Positions 3,960 to 5,109 of a stretch of 5,109 nt of DNA are shown here, one piece after another. Position numbers and translations under genes: made by a program. Each line of letters opens with the position of its first letter. Within the stretch, counting starts at the first letter, position 1. The notes beneath the pieces are model-generated. The model was not told the origin of the DNA. It saw only the letters and a list, made by a program, of their open reading frames with translations, and made no database searches. Source of the stretch: an uncultured Collinsella sp. (GTDB lineage Bacteria; Actinomycetota; Coriobacteriia; Coriobacteriales; Coriobacteriaceae); assembly GCA_902472315.1 (NCBI GenBank), contig CABRNM010000065.1, forward strand, positions 1 through 5,109, read 5' to 3'.

Positions 3960-5109
3960 GTGTCTGATCAACAACAAGAAAACGAAATAACGACGACGCA
4001 AACGGCTCCCGCTGCACCGGTTACGTCGGACCAGGCCGTGCTTTCCGCGCCGGCGCAGGTCTCGGCTCCCGAGGCGCTTAAGGCCGCCGCGCCCACCACG
4101 CCCGTTGCTAGCGAGGAGGCTGCTCCCGCTAAGCCTAAGCGCACGCGTCGTTTGGCCAAGCCTGCTGCGGACGGCGAGGATGCCGAAAAGCCCAAGCGTC
4201 GTACGACGCGCACCACGCGCGCGAAGCGCCCCGTTGCCACCGATGCTTCGGCCCCCATTTCCGATGAGGTCGCGCAGGCCCGTGCACTGGCGCAGATTAG
4301 CGAGGCCCAGGTTGTGCGTGCCCGCCGTCGCGCTGCCGAGCGCGAGGCCGCGGCATTGACTGAGCTCGCTGCGCCGGTCGCCCCCGAGGCTCCTGCTGCC
4401 GAACAGTCGGCCGAGAAGACGGCACCGCGCACGCGTCGCCGTGCGGCAGCCAAGACGCAGCAGCCCGTCGAGCAGCTGACTCCTGAGGTCGCTGAAGCTC
4501 CGGCTCATTCTGCGGCAGGGGAGGGCGCTTCCTCCGCTGAGCCCGTCGTGCACGCTGAGGTCAACGAGGTTCCCGTCGTTGATCCGGCTCTGCGCCCGCA
4601 TCGTCGCGGCCGCAAGCCCAAGGCGTATGTTGAGGCCGAGAAAGCCGCTGCCGCAGCAGCTGCTGCCCAGGGCGCAGCGGTGACGGCCGAGCCTACGGCC
4701 ACGGTCGATGCCCCGGTCCAGGACGCTCCGTCCACCGAGGCTCCCGCATCTGCCGATGCCGAGCCCGCCGATGTCCGTCCCGGCCGCAGCCGTCGCACCG
4801 CGGCAAAGCGCTCGACGAAGGCGAAGGCCAAGGCCGGCGTCGAGGCCAAGCCCGTCGACGACAAGTCCTCCCAGGCAAACGCCGATGCCGCTTCCGAGGC
4901 CGAGAACGTCGACCAGCCGGCAACTGAGAAGCCCAAGCGCACGCGCAAGAAGTCCGCGAGGGCCAAGGGTGCCGAGCAGCAGGGCGACGCCGAACCCAGC
5001 AACCATGCCAACGCCGACGCCAAGGCAGAGGGCGAGGCTCCGTCCGGCACCGATGCAACCGCAGCCGCGGCTGCCGAAGGCACCGAGACCGAAGAGGGCG
5101 CCCGCCCCA
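3960..5109 (+). CDS. rho: Probable transcription termination factor Rho, N-terminal disordered extension (3' partial)
   Basis: The frame opens at GTG 3960, the first possible start after an in-frame TGA at 3948-3950, and runs off the right edge after 383 codons. There is no internal Met, so GTG is the only sensible start; the Shine-Dalgarno sequence is weak (AGAAAG, 13 bases upstream). The visible part is low complexity: rich in Ala, Glu, Pro, Lys and Arg, with no Trp, Phe or Cys and one Tyr (residue 223). Seven basic clusters recur at residues 58-64, 77-91, 120-129, 157-165, 212-221, 273-293 and 324-337, several beginning KPKR, separated by acidic or Ala/Pro linkers; an eight-Ala run lies at 229-236. 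Actinobacterial Rho proteins often carry long basic extensions before the RNA-binding and ATPase domains, and rho lies downstream of argS in many actinobacteria. No Rho-specific domain is visible, so the name rests on composition and context. Alternatives are an RNase E/G-type or nucleoid-associated protein. Confidence 0.6.
   Translation, partial: MSDQQQENEITTTQTAPAAPVTSDQAVLSAPAQVSAPEALKAAAPTTPVASEEAAPAKPKRTRRLAKPAADGEDAEKPKRRTTRTTRAKRPVATDASAPISDEVAQARALAQISEAQVVRARRRAAEREAAALTELAAPVAPEAPAAEQSAEKTAPRTRRRAAAKTQQPVEQLTPEVAEAPAHSAAGEGASSAEPVVHAEVNEVPVVDPALRPHRRGRKPKAYVEAEKAAAAAAAAQGAAVTAEPTATVDAPVQDAPSTEAPASADAEPADVRPGRSRRTAAKRSTKAKAKAGVEAKPVDDKSSQANADAASEAENVDQPATEKPKRTRKKSARAKGAEQQGDAEPSNHANADAKAEGEAPSGTDATAAAAAEGTETEEGARP

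Noticed and set aside
3852..5083. Several long minus-strand open frames opposite the rho candidate
   Set aside because: They are Ser/Ala/Arg/Gly-rich shadows of the low-complexity plus-strand gene, lack ribosome binding sites, and conflict with the promoter, leader and in-frame stop that define the plus-strand start.

Overview
The window looks like chromosomal DNA from a gut actinobacterium of the Coriobacteriia, most likely Collinsella or a close relative. This rests on high-GC, G/C-ending codons in argS, the style of the ArgS and CarD-like proteins, a very long Ala/Lys/Arg/Glu-rich N-terminal extension on the last gene, and AT-richer intergenic DNA full of palindromes. No 16S or other phylogenetic marker is present, so the genus is an inference. 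The first 19 bases match the 3' end of the Illumina TruSeq read-2 adapter, so the left edge is probably a contig end with untrimmed adapter and not biology.

Layout. Bases 20-147 hold an unclassified frame open to the left edge, possibly the C-terminal tail of a plus-strand gene. Two hairpins (255-298 and 330-366) follow; both sit downstream of a minus-strand CarD-family gene (365-850) and can terminate it. Bases 851-1192 are the divergent control region between carD and argS, with an extended -10 promoter facing each way. argS (1193-3046, plus) is complete, has a strong Shine-Dalgarno sequence and ends in a classic intrinsic terminator (3092-3125). Bases 3126-3959 contain no convincing gene. 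They carry two related 122-nt-core inverted-repeat elements in opposite orientation (3181-3312 and 3409-3538) with a REP-like palindrome between them, a featureless stretch, and then a promoter with a long structured leader. From 3960 to the right edge an open frame starting at GTG encodes at least 383 residues of disordered, alanine-rich protein with seven basic clusters. Next to argS this is best read as the N-terminal extension of transcription termination factor Rho, whose conserved domains would lie beyond the window.

Functional picture. The genes belong to core information processing: arginine charging (ArgS), an RNA-polymerase-binding initiation regulator (CarD-like) and probably transcription termination (Rho). 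Each appears to be its own transcription unit. The most unusual material is intergenic: the paired elements have stems that differ in sequence but remain complementary, which points to a structure-dependent mobile element or structured RNA family.
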